This document shows, in pieces, positions 1-5,574 of a stretch of 5,651 nt of DNA. The stretch is from an uncultured Holophagaceae bacterium (GTDB lineage Bacteria; Acidobacteriota; Holophagae; Holophagales; Holophagaceae). The translations under genes were made by a program, and so were the position numbers. Numbering within the stretch: position 1 is the stretch's first letter; each line of letters starts with the position of its first letter. The stretch spans positions 1 through 5,651 of the forward strand of contig CAITBU010000177.1 in the NCBI GenBank assembly GCA_903890595.1, read 5' to 3'. The notes under the pieces were generated by a model. It did not search any database, had not been told where the DNA came from, and saw nothing but the letters and a program-made list of their open reading frames with translations.

Positions 1-609
1 CCGCGAGGCGTTCACCAGCTCGCCCACCTGCACTTTGGCCATGCCCGCAACGCCCTGGATGGGCGCCACCACCTTGGTCCACTGGAGGCTGAGCTGAGCC
101 CGCTCGCTGGCGGCGCGGGTGGCGTCCACGTTGGCCTGGGCCTGGCGCAGGGAAGAGCGCGCATTGTCGAGGTCCTGCCGGGAGACGGCCCCCTCAGCCG
201 AGAGGAGCGTCATGCGATCCAGGTCCAGCTTGGCCTTGTCCAGCGCCGCCTGATCCCGGGCCTGAGCGGCGCGAGCCTGGTCCGCGGTAGCGGCGAAAGG
301 CTGCGAGTCGACCTCGAAGAGGACGTCGCCCTTGCGTACGGTGGAGCCCTCCCGGTAGACCTGGCGCAGGAGGTAGCCCTCCACCTGGGGCCGGATCTCG
401 GCGTTCACCATGCCATCCAGCGTGCCCACCCACTCGTGCGTGACGGGAACATCCTGCTGCACCGCTGCCGTAACGCCCACCTGCAGGGGCGGACCGGGGG
501 GCCGCACCCCCTTCCCGCAGGACACCGCCAAGGCGCCGAGCAGGAAGAGCAGGCGCACAGAGACAGGGCTAGCCGGCGGCCGAAGCGAGGAGATCCCTGG
601 AGAGGTCAT
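1..609 (-). CDS. RND efflux periplasmic adaptor (membrane fusion protein), N-terminal part
   Basis: The open frame runs from an ATG at 609 leftwards off the window, so only the first 203 residues are present. Residues 1-31 look like a lipoprotein signal: a basic N-terminus, a hydrophobic stretch (RLLFLLGALAVSC) and a candidate lipidated Cys31. Residues about 68-104 form the first half of a biotinyl/lipoyl-like domain (EIRPQVEGYLLRQVYREGSTVRKGD split around Gly78). A long alpha-hairpin follows at about 105-172, and the second lipoyl half begins at about 175 (WTKVVAPIQGVAG). The hairpin tip carries R132, L136 and S143, the spacing of the RLS motif through which AcrA-type adaptors contact TolC. 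Family knowledge: these proteins bridge an inner-membrane RND pump and an outer-membrane channel. The pump gene would be expected just beyond position 1, which is inference. GAAGGG precedes the start by a few bases; an ATG at 619 on this strand is followed by a stop in frame. The substrate cannot be told. Confidence 0.93.
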   Translation of the reverse strand, partial: MTSPGISSLRPPASPVSVRLLFLLGALAVSCGKGVRPPGPPLQVGVTAAVQQDVPVTHEWVGTLDGMVNAEIRPQVEGYLLRQVYREGSTVRKGDVLFEVDSQPFAATADQARAAQARDQAALDKAKLDLDRMTLLSAEGAVSRQDLDNARSSLRQAQANVDATRAASERAQLSLQWTKVVAPIQGVAGMAKVQVGELVNASR

Positions 610-645
610 AATCCCTTCATGTTACCGCCCACCCCAGGAGCACGC
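610..645. promoter_or_regulatory. 36-bp divergent intergenic region, adaptor / aldo-keto reductase
   Basis: This gap separates two divergent start codons. It contains the ribosome binding sites of both genes: AGGAG at 636-640 for the plus-strand gene, and GAAGGG read on the minus strand for the adaptor. There is no room for two complete promoters, so at least one promoter must overlap coding sequence. No convincing -35/-10 pair or operator palindrome was seen. Confidence 0.4.
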
Positions 646-1632
646 ATGAAAACCCTCACCCTCGGTCACTCGGAGCTCACCGTGTCCGCCCTCGGCCTTG
701 GCTGCATGGGCATGAGCGAGTTCTACAAGAGCGGCTCGGAGGAGGAATCCGTCGCCACCCTCCACCACGCCCTGGACAGCGGCCTCTGCTTCCTGGACAC
801 CGCCGACATGTACGGCCCCTTCAAGAACGAGGAGCTGGTGGGCCGGGCCATCCGGGGCCGGCGGGACCAGGTGGTGCTGGCCACCAAGTTCGGCAACGTG
901 CGGGGCGAGGACGGCAGCTTCCGGGGCGTGAACGGCCGCCCCGACTATGTCCGGGCTTGCTGTGACGCCTCCCTCCAGCGCCTGGGCGTGGACACCATCG
1001 ACCTCTACTACCAGCACCGCGTGGACCGGACCGTGCCCATCGAAGAGACCGTCGGCGCCATGGCCGACCTCATCACCGCCGGGAAGGTCCGCTACCTGGG
1101 CCTCTCCGAAGCGTCGGCCGCCACCATCCGCCGGGCGCACGCCGTCCATCCCATCACGGCCCTGCAGACCGAGTACTCGCTGTGGACCCGGGACCCCGAG
1201 GACGAGATTCTCCCCACGGTCCGGGAGCTGGGCATCTCCTTCGTGGCCTACAGCCCCCTGGGCCGCGGCTTCCTCACGGCGCGGTTCCGCACGCTGGAGG
1301 ACATCCCCGAAGGCGACTACCGGCGCTTCGCCCCCCGCTTCCAGGGCGAGAACTTCCAGCGCAACCTGGACCTGGTGCGGAAGATCGAGTCCCTCGCCCA
1401 GACCCTTGGCGTCACGACCTCCCAGCTGGCCCTGGCCTGGGTGCTGGCGCAGGGTCCCGACATCGTGCCCATCCCCGGGACCACCCGCCGCCAGCACCTG
1501 GACGAGAACCTGGGCGCCCTGAACCTGGTGCTCACGCCCGATGTGCTCCGCCAGATCGAGGCCGTGGCCCCTGTGGGCATCGCCGCCGGCCTGCGGTATG
1601 CCGAGGCCACCATGGTCCACCTCAACGGCTGA
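646..1632 (+). CDS. Aldo/keto reductase (YakC/auxin-induced-like family)
   Basis: This 328-residue protein has the usual length of a bacterial aldo/keto reductase, an NADPH-dependent soluble TIM-barrel oxidoreductase that reduces aldehydes and ketones. The N-terminus has the typical beta-hairpin and LGLGCMGMSEFY. The catalytic tetrad is complete: D51 and Y56 in FLDTADMYG, K81 in ATKFG, and H124 in YYQHRVD. Cofactor-binding segments appear later: GLSEAS after strand 6, AYSPLGRGFLT, and the C-terminal IPIPGTTRRQHLDENLGA. The start at 646 has AGGAG with 5-nt spacing, and homology begins exactly there. The open frame extends back to 436, but that part is antisense to the adaptor gene and was discarded. 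The physiological substrate cannot be inferred. The gene stands alone between the divergent efflux gene and the VanZ-LpxH fusion, 61 bp downstream. It could be co-transcribed with the latter. Confidence 0.95.
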   Translation: MKTLTLGHSELTVSALGLGCMGMSEFYKSGSEEESVATLHHALDSGLCFLDTADMYGPFKNEELVGRAIRGRRDQVVLATKFGNVRGEDGSFRGVNGRPDYVRACCDASLQRLGVDTIDLYYQHRVDRTVPIEETVGAMADLITAGKVRYLGLSEASAATIRRAHAVHPITALQTEYSLWTRDPEDEILPTVRELGISFVAYSPLGRGFLTARFRTLEDIPEGDYRRFAPRFQGENFQRNLDLVRKIESLAQTLGVTTSQLALAWVLAQGPDIVPIPGTTRRQHLDENLGALNLVLTPDVLRQIEAVAPVGIAAGLRYAEATMVHLNG

Positions 1633-1651
1633 GGTGGGCAGCACGCCCATC
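1633..1651 (+). terminator. Possible hairpin directly after the aldo/keto reductase stop
   Basis: GGTGGGC (1633-1639) can pair with GCCCATC (1645-1651) around the loop AGCAC. This gives a 7-bp stem with one G-U wobble, starting at the base after the stop codon. No T-tract follows, so it is not a canonical intrinsic terminator. It may be an attenuating or 3'-protecting hairpin, or chance in GC-rich DNA. Confidence 0.25.
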
Positions 1652-1683
1652 CTGGCCACGGCCCCCCGCACTGTGGTTCGATG

Positions 1684-1688
1684 AAGGA
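1684..1688 (+). promoter_or_regulatory. Ribosome binding site AAGGA selecting the 1694 start
   Basis: AAGGA lies 5 nt before the ATG at 1694. For the in-frame ATG at 1688 the same motif would overlap or abut the start codon and could not act. The 1694 start is therefore preferred; it removes only two residues. Confidence 0.55.
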
Positions 1689-1693
1689 TGCGC

Positions 1694-2758
1694 ATGCGTT
1701 GGCTCTGGACCCTTCCCCTGGCGGTGGCAGCCACCATCGTCTGGCTGAGCTCCCAGGCCCACTATCCCGGTGGCATCTCGCTGCCGCCGCCCCTGGACAA
1801 GGTCGCCCACCTGTCGGTGTTTGCGGCCCTGGCCTGGGCCATGGATCTGGCCCTCCAGCAGAACCGCCCGGACCTGCCCATGTACAAGCGCCACATGGTG
1901 GTGTTCATGGCGGTGTCCTTTTGGGGTGCAACTGACGAGTGGCATCAGTACTTCGTCCCGGGCCGTGCCTGCGAGCTGGGGGACTGGATCGCCGACACCC
2001 TGGGGGGCGCCTTGGCCCTGCTGGTGCGGGCCCTGCCCGCCCTGGTCGGCCGGCACCTCCGGGTGCTGTCCTGGTGGCGGGGCACTCCCCAGCGGCCGGA
2101 CCCCAGCCGGGCTCTGATCCTCGTGGCGGATCCCCACTGGTCCACGGACCTCACAGGCCTTGAAGCGGCCACTGTGGCCCACCCTGAGGCGGACTGGCTC
2201 TTTCTGGGTGATGCCTTTGACGTGTGGGTGGGGCTACCGGGGATGCAGTCCGAGGCCCAGCTCCGCTTCCTGGCCTGGGTGGACGCGCGCCGGTCGGCAG
2301 GGCGCTGGATGGGGCTGTGGCTGGGCAACCGGGAGTACTTCCTGGACGCGCACGCCGGTCGCTTTGACCTGATGGGCGAAGGCATCGGTGGCCAACTGAC
2401 CGGGGAAGCCCTGGCCTGGGAGCACGGCGACCTCGTGAACAGCGCCGACCTGGCCTACCGCATCTGGCACCTGATTTCCCGCTCCGGCCCCCTGTGGCTG
2501 CTCTTCCGCCTGCTGCCCGGTGGCACGGCCCGCAGCGTCGCCGCCTGGCTGGAGCAGAAGCTCCGCACCACCAACGCAGCCTACCGGCTGGCCTTTCCCC
2601 GGGAGGCCTTCCGCAGTGCCGCCCAGGCCCACGCCGGCAGCACCTTCATCACCGGCCACTTCCACACCCACGAGTGCGAGGCCAACGGCATCGCCCTGCC
2701 CTGGGCCCACGAAGGGCAGTTCATGGTGTGGCGCGCAGGTCGGGTGGAGACGCTCTAG
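1694..2758 (+). CDS. VanZ-like membrane domain fused to LpxH-like metallophosphoesterase
   Basis: This is a single uninterrupted 354-residue frame with two domains; residue numbers are from the 1694 start. Residues 1-120 are VanZ-like: about four hydrophobic helices, with D35-K-x-x-H39 before helix 2, DEWHQYFVPGR (81-91) after helix 3, and DWIADTLGG (97-105) at helix 4. A basic linker (about 121-140) leads to a calcineurin-like phosphoesterase domain resembling LpxH, UDP-2,3-diacylglucosamine diphosphatase. All seven expected metal ligands are present: D146 and H148 (ADPH), D173 (GDAFD), N212 (GNRE), H244 (EHGD), H322 and H324 (GHFH). A hydrophobic helical insert at about 247-290 matches the position of the LpxH lid. 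LpxH cleaves UDP-diacylglucosamine to lipid X and UMP at the cytoplasmic membrane face. The basic N-terminus, four helices and basic linker predict a cytoplasmic enzyme domain, which fits. VanZ-like domains have no firm general function. The phosphoesterase substrate is inferred and could be another nucleotide-lipid. The gene ends in a CTAG shared with engB. Confidence 0.88.
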   Translation: MRWLWTLPLAVAATIVWLSSQAHYPGGISLPPPLDKVAHLSVFAALAWAMDLALQQNRPDLPMYKRHMVVFMAVSFWGATDEWHQYFVPGRACELGDWIADTLGGALALLVRALPALVGRHLRVLSWWRGTPQRPDPSRALILVADPHWSTDLTGLEAATVAHPEADWLFLGDAFDVWVGLPGMQSEAQLRFLAWVDARRSAGRWMGLWLGNREYFLDAHAGRFDLMGEGIGGQLTGEALAWEHGDLVNSADLAYRIWHLISRSGPLWLLFRLLPGGTARSVAAWLEQKLRTTNAAYRLAFPREAFRSAAQAHAGSTFITGHFHTHECEANGIALPWAHEGQFMVWRAGRVETL

Positions 2759-3342
2759 AGCTCCAGCAGGTCCGCCACTTCCCGGCGCAGCTCGGCGATG
2801 CCCGAGCCCTTGGCAGCGCTCACCCAGGCGATGTCGGTGCTGTGCAGACCCAGGTCGGCAGCCACATCCTTGCGCTGCTTGAGGGCCCGGCTGGGCTTCA
2901 CCTGGTCGGCCTTGGTGGCCACGATGCGGTGGGGCAGACCTTCCCCCCGGAGCCACTCGATCATGTGGTGGTCCAGCTTGGTGGGACCGACTTCTGCGTC
3001 CACCAGCACGAAGACCATGCGCAGGCTCACCCGGCCCGTGAGGTAGCCCTCCACCATGGCCTGCCAAGTGGCGCGCTCGGCGGCGGGGCCCGTGGCGAAG
3101 CCGTAGCCCGGCAGATCCACGATCCAGCGGTCAGGCCCGGTGAGGAAGATGTTGATGAGGCGGGTGCGGCCGGGGGTCTTGGAGACCCGCGCCAGCTGCT
3201 TCTGGTTGGCCAGGGCGTTCAGCAAGGAGGACTTGCCCACGTTGCTGCGCCCGACGAAGGCCACTTCCGCATGGCAGATACCCAGCTTCCGGGCATCGGC
3301 GGCGGAGGTGACGAAGCGGGCATCGGTAAGGGGCTGGGCCAT
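2755..3342 (-). CDS. engB: Ribosome biogenesis GTPase EngB (YihA/YsxC)
   Basis: This 195-residue protein has the usual size of the EngB/YihA/YsxC family, TRAFAC-class GTPases that help assemble the large ribosomal subunit and are essential in several bacteria. The GTPase motifs appear in order: G1 GRSNVGKSS (31-39), the KTPGRT segment containing the G2 Thr (55-60), G3 DLPGYG (76-81), G4 TKADQ (143-147) and G5 SAAKGSG (175-181). KTPGRTRLINIF and DLPGYGFA are characteristic of EngB rather than Era or Der. The ATG at 3342 is preceded by GAGGT with a spacing of about 4 nt. The gene lies 71 bp downstream of ftsE on the same strand, so co-transcription is plausible. Its stop codon overlaps the stop of the convergent VanZ-LpxH gene by 4 bp, leaving no space for a separate terminator between them. 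Confidence 0.97.
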   Translation of the reverse strand: MAQPLTDARFVTSAADARKLGICHAEVAFVGRSNVGKSSLLNALANQKQLARVSKTPGRTRLINIFLTGPDRWIVDLPGYGFATGPAAERATWQAMVEGYLTGRVSLRMVFVLVDAEVGPTKLDHHMIEWLRGEGLPHRIVATKADQVKPSRALKQRKDVAADLGLHSTDIAWVSAAKGSGIAELRREVADLLEL

Positions 3343-3413
3343 GGGACCTCGAGGGCTGACGCGAAGGTCGCGGCTCCCTCAGATTAGCGGCATTCCGGAG
3401 GGCCGGCCGTCCC

Positions 3414-4100
3414 TCAGACCGTCACCAGGCTGGTGGGGGCTGGCTGGTCGAAGGCGATGCGCCCGTGGTCGAGGCCGATGACCCGCTTGCGCATGCGCTG
3501 GATGAGGCTGCGGTCGTGGGTGGCCACGATGACCGTGGTGCCCTGCCCGTTGATGCGCTCGAAGAGGGCCATGATCTCCTGGGCCAGATCCGGATCCAGG
3601 TTGCCCGTGGGCTCGTCCGCCAGCAGCACCAGGGGATCATTCACCAGGGCGCGGGCGATGGCCACCCGCTGCTGCTCGCCGCCGGACAGCTGCAGCGGGA
3701 AGCTGCTGAGCTTGTGCTGGAGGCCCACCATCTTCAGGGCGCGGAAGGTGCGCTGCTTCTGCTCGGCGGCACTGACGCCCAGGACCTTGAGCACGAAGGC
3801 CACGTTCTCGAAGATGGTGCGGCTGCGGATCAGCTTGAAGTCCTGGAACACCACACCGAGCTTCCGGCGCAGAAGGGGGATCTCCTGCTCGGCCATGGCG
3901 GCCAGCCGGTGGCCTGCCACCAGGATCTCTCCGCTGCCCGGGACCTGCTCCCGGAAGAGCAGCTTCAGCAGGGTGCTCTTGCCCGCACCGCTGGGCCCCG
4001 TGAGGAACACGAACTCGCCGGGACCGATGCTGAAGCTCACATCCGCCAGGGCGGTGTGGATCCGGTCGTACTGCTTCCCGACGTGGGTGAGGGTGATCAT
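3414..4100 (-). CDS. ftsE: Cell division ABC transporter ATP-binding protein FtsE
   Basis: This 228-residue ABC ATPase is close to the usual FtsE length. All nucleotide-binding motifs are intact: Walker A GPSGAGKST (35-43), Q-loop VFQD (84-87), signature LSGGEQQR (138-145), Walker B VLLADEP (158-164) followed by the D-loop TGNLD, and H-loop ATHD (193-196). FLTGPSGAGKSTLLKLL and LRRKLGVVFQDFKLI favour FtsE over LolD or MacB. In the known system FtsE pairs with the membrane protein FtsX and couples ATP hydrolysis to activation of cell-wall hydrolases at the septum. No ftsX follows here; the next gene on the strand is engB. The start codon matches the normal FtsE N-terminus (MITLTHVGKQY), yet the 15 bases before it (CCTTTTACAC next to the ATG) show no Shine-Dalgarno sequence. 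A repeat element begins 8 bp upstream. Another member of this ABC subfamily is the main alternative. Confidence 0.9.
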   Translation of the reverse strand: MITLTHVGKQYDRIHTALADVSFSIGPGEFVFLTGPSGAGKSTLLKLLFREQVPGSGEILVAGHRLAAMAEQEIPLLRRKLGVVFQDFKLIRSRTIFENVAFVLKVLGVSAAEQKQRTFRALKMVGLQHKLSSFPLQLSGGEQQRVAIARALVNDPLVLLADEPTGNLDPDLAQEIMALFERINGQGTTVIVATHDRSLIQRMRKRVIGLDHGRIAFDQPAPTSLVTV

Positions 4101-4108
4101 GTGTAAAA

Positions 4109-4143
4109 GGCTATCAGCTGTCAGCTATCAGCTATCGGCTAAG
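4109..4143 (+). repeat. Left heptamer array (unit AGCTATC)
   Basis: There are five consecutive 7-bp units: GGCTATC, AGCTGTC, AGCTATC, AGCTATC and a degenerate GGCTAAG. The array ends 8 bp from the ftsE start codon and occupies the place where its ribosome binding site would lie. Confidence 0.9.
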
Positions 4144-4194
4144 GACTCCTGACCCGAGCAGGCCGACCCATCCGAGGCGGCCGCTTCTTTCGTT

Positions 4195-4208
4195 GACAGC
4201 CGACAGCC
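4195..4208 (+). repeat. Internal degenerate heptamer pair (GACAGCC x2)
   Basis: Two adjacent GACAGCC copies differ by one base from the GACAGCT unit of the right array and share its orientation. A further GCCGACA occurs at 4227-4233. This looks like a decayed third array inside the element. Confidence 0.55.
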
Positions 4209-4259
4209 CGCATGTGCCGGGGGAGTGCCGACACCTCGGGCCCAGCCCCGCCCTGCTTT

Positions 4260-4291
4260 GGCTGACAGCTGATAGCTGATAGCTGATAGCT
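4260..4291 (-). repeat. Right heptamer array (unit GATAGCT, inverted copy)
   Basis: After a leading GGCT come four exact-phase units: GACAGCT, GATAGCT, GATAGCT, GATAGCT. On the minus strand these read as AGCTATC units, so the array is inverted relative to the left one. It ends 2 bp from the last base of the thiolase stop codon. Confidence 0.9.
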
Positions 4292-4293
4292 CC

Positions 4294-5466
4294 CTACAGC
4301 CGCTCCACCAACATCGCCACGCCCTGGCCGCCACCGACGCAGAGGGCGGCGAGGCCCAGCTTCTTGTCCTGGTCCTGGAGCAGGTGGAGGAGGGTCACCA
4401 GGATGCGGGTGCCGCTGGCCCCGATGGGGTGACCCAGAGCGATGGCACCGCCCCGCACGTTGACCCGCGCCAGGTCGAGGTCCGGGAACTCCGCCAGCAC
4501 GCCGAGGCTCTGGGCCGCGAAGGCCTCGTTCAGCTCGAAGAGGTCGATGTCGGCCAGCTTCACGCCGGTCTTGGCCAGCAGCTTCTGGATGGCGGGGACC
4601 GGGCCCAGGCCCATGGTGGCGGGGTCCACGCCGGCCTGGGCGAAGCCGAGGATGCGGGCAATGGGCTTGTAGCGCTGGGCAGCGGCCTCGGAGGCCAGCA
4701 CCAGGGCGGCGGCACCATCGTTGATGCCGCTGGCGTTGCCGGCGGTGACGGAGCCCTCTTTCCGGAAGGCCGGGCGCAGCTTCGCCAGGCTCTCAGCCGA
4801 GGCGTCGGTCTTGATGTACTCGTCCCGGTTGAAGGCCACATTGCCCTTCTTGCCGGCCAGGGTCACCGTGAAGATCTCGCGGTCGAAGGCACCGGCGGCC
4901 TGGGCGGCGGTAGCCCGCTGCTGGCTGGCGAGGGCGAAGGCATCCTGGGCCGCCCGGCTGATGCCGTACTGGGCGGCGATGTTCTCGGCGGTGATGCCCA
5001 TGTGGGTGTCGCCGTGGCCACACCAGAGGCCGTCCTGGATCATGCAGTCCAGCAGCTGGGCATTCCCCATGCGGGCGCCCCAGCGGCCGCTGGGCAGCAG
5101 GTAGGGGGCGTTGGACATGCTCTCGGTGCCACCGGCCACCACGATGTCGGCATCGCCCATGTGGATGGACTGGGCGCCAAGAGCCACGGCCTTGAGGCCG
5201 GAGCCACAGACCTGGTTGGGGGTGTGCGCCGGGGTGGAGAAGGGCAGTCCGGCCTTGAGGGCAGCCAAGCGGGCCACGTTCTGCCCGTTGCCGGCCTGCA
5301 GGACATTGCCCATCACCACGTCGCCCACGACCTCGGGTGCGGCTCCGGCCCGAGCCAGAGCTTCCGTGATGGCCAGTGCGCCCAACTGAACTGCGCTCAG
5401 AGGCTTGAGGGCCCCTCCGAAGGTCCCGATGGCGGTGCGGGTGGCGGACAGGATGTAGGCAGGCAT
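4294..5466 (-). CDS. Thiolase, acetyl-CoA C-acetyltransferase
   Basis: This 390-residue protein has the standard length of a thiolase II (AtoB/PhaA/ThlA-like). The family interconverts two acetyl-CoA with acetoacetyl-CoA plus CoA in the cytoplasm, serving fatty acid/butyrate or polyhydroxyalkanoate metabolism. The nucleophilic Cys87 lies in NQVCGSGLKAV, NEAFAAQ is at 313-319, and His346 lies in GGAIALGHPIGASG. The acid/base Cys376 lies in CVGGGQGVAM near the C-terminus. Position 338 just before GGAIALGHP is Arg, where Asn or His is often found; the catalytic residues themselves are intact. The start at 5466 has GGAG with 5-nt spacing and begins MPAYILSATRTAIGTFGG, as expected. No partner gene (hydroxyacyl-CoA dehydrogenase, CoA transferase) is nearby, so the direction and pathway are open. 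The stop codon is followed within 2 bp by the heptamer-array element. Confidence 0.96.
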   Translation of the reverse strand: MPAYILSATRTAIGTFGGALKPLSAVQLGALAITEALARAGAAPEVVGDVVMGNVLQAGNGQNVARLAALKAGLPFSTPAHTPNQVCGSGLKAVALGAQSIHMGDADIVVAGGTESMSNAPYLLPSGRWGARMGNAQLLDCMIQDGLWCGHGDTHMGITAENIAAQYGISRAAQDAFALASQQRATAAQAAGAFDREIFTVTLAGKKGNVAFNRDEYIKTDASAESLAKLRPAFRKEGSVTAGNASGINDGAAALVLASEAAAQRYKPIARILGFAQAGVDPATMGLGPVPAIQKLLAKTGVKLADIDLFELNEAFAAQSLGVLAEFPDLDLARVNVRGGAIALGHPIGASGTRILVTLLHLLQDQDKKLGLAALCVGGGQGVAMLVERL

Positions 5467-5574
5467 GGGGACTCCAGGGTGGTCTTCCAGGGTATCGTGA
5501 CTAAACGCCCTCGTCCCATGCCCGTGAACAGCTTGTCCAGGCCCGCCCTGGTTCTTTCTCCCCCGGGAGCACCC
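5467..5574. promoter_or_regulatory. Divergent intergenic region, thiolase / exported protein
   Basis: This 108-bp gap lies between two divergent genes and must carry at least part of both promoters. It holds a GGAG ribosome binding site at each end (5472-5475 on the minus strand, 5566-5569 on the plus strand) and one less GC-rich patch at about 5491-5506. No promoter hexamers could be assigned with confidence. Confidence 0.35.

Larger units (their letters stand above)
4109..4291. repeat. 183-bp element bounded by inverted 7-bp repeat arrays
   Basis: The thiolase-ftsE gap is almost entirely occupied by this element. Heptamer arrays in opposite orientation form its ends (4109-4143 and 4260-4291). 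Aligning the first 28 bases of the left array with the reverse complement of the right array gives 25 matches, so the ends could pair in DNA or RNA around a loop of about 115-120 nt. Inside are a degenerate third array (4195-4208) and short pairs such as CCCGAG/CTCGGG (4153-4158 with 4235-4240). No transposase and no clear target-site duplication were seen. It may be a small mobile, REP/MITE-like repeat, or a processed intergenic hairpin; its mobility is inference. Confidence 0.75.

Noticed and set aside
436..645. A 70-residue N-terminal extension of the aldo/keto reductase frame.
   Set aside because: It is antisense to the adaptor gene and has no family similarity. The ATG at 646 has a good AGGAG and matches the usual N-terminus.
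622..1737. A 371-codon open frame on the minus strand opposite the aldo/keto reductase.
   Set aside because: It is antisense to a gene with an intact catalytic tetrad. Its composition is the Gly/Ala/Val/His-rich pattern expected from the complement of GC-rich codons, and no domain motif is visible.
2494..3387. A 297-codon plus-strand frame across the end of the fusion gene and engB.
   Set aside because: It crosses two well-supported genes, antisense to engB, and has a shadow-frame composition.
3398..3415. GAGGG/CCCTC inverted pair around CCGGCCGT at the ftsE stop, considered as a terminator.
   Set aside because: It is only a 5-bp stem with an 8-nt loop and no T-tract, and it overlaps the stop codon. 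Such pairs are common by chance in this GC-rich DNA.
4109..4291. CRISPR array interpretation of the spaced repeats.
   Set aside because: The units are 7 bp in direct tandem with no spacers, and the arrays are inverted relative to each other. No cas gene is present.
4128..4334. A 68-codon minus-strand frame across the repeat element, and the end of a plus-strand frame reaching 4152.
   Set aside because: Both translate the heptamer repeats into SYQLSA-type peptides and otherwise overlap real genes out of frame. No ribosome binding site or domain supports them.
5518..5574. Upstream in-frame ATG at 5518 as the start of the exported protein.
   Set aside because: It has no Shine-Dalgarno sequence and would place 19 extra residues before a clean signal peptide. 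The 5575 start has GGAG at good spacing.
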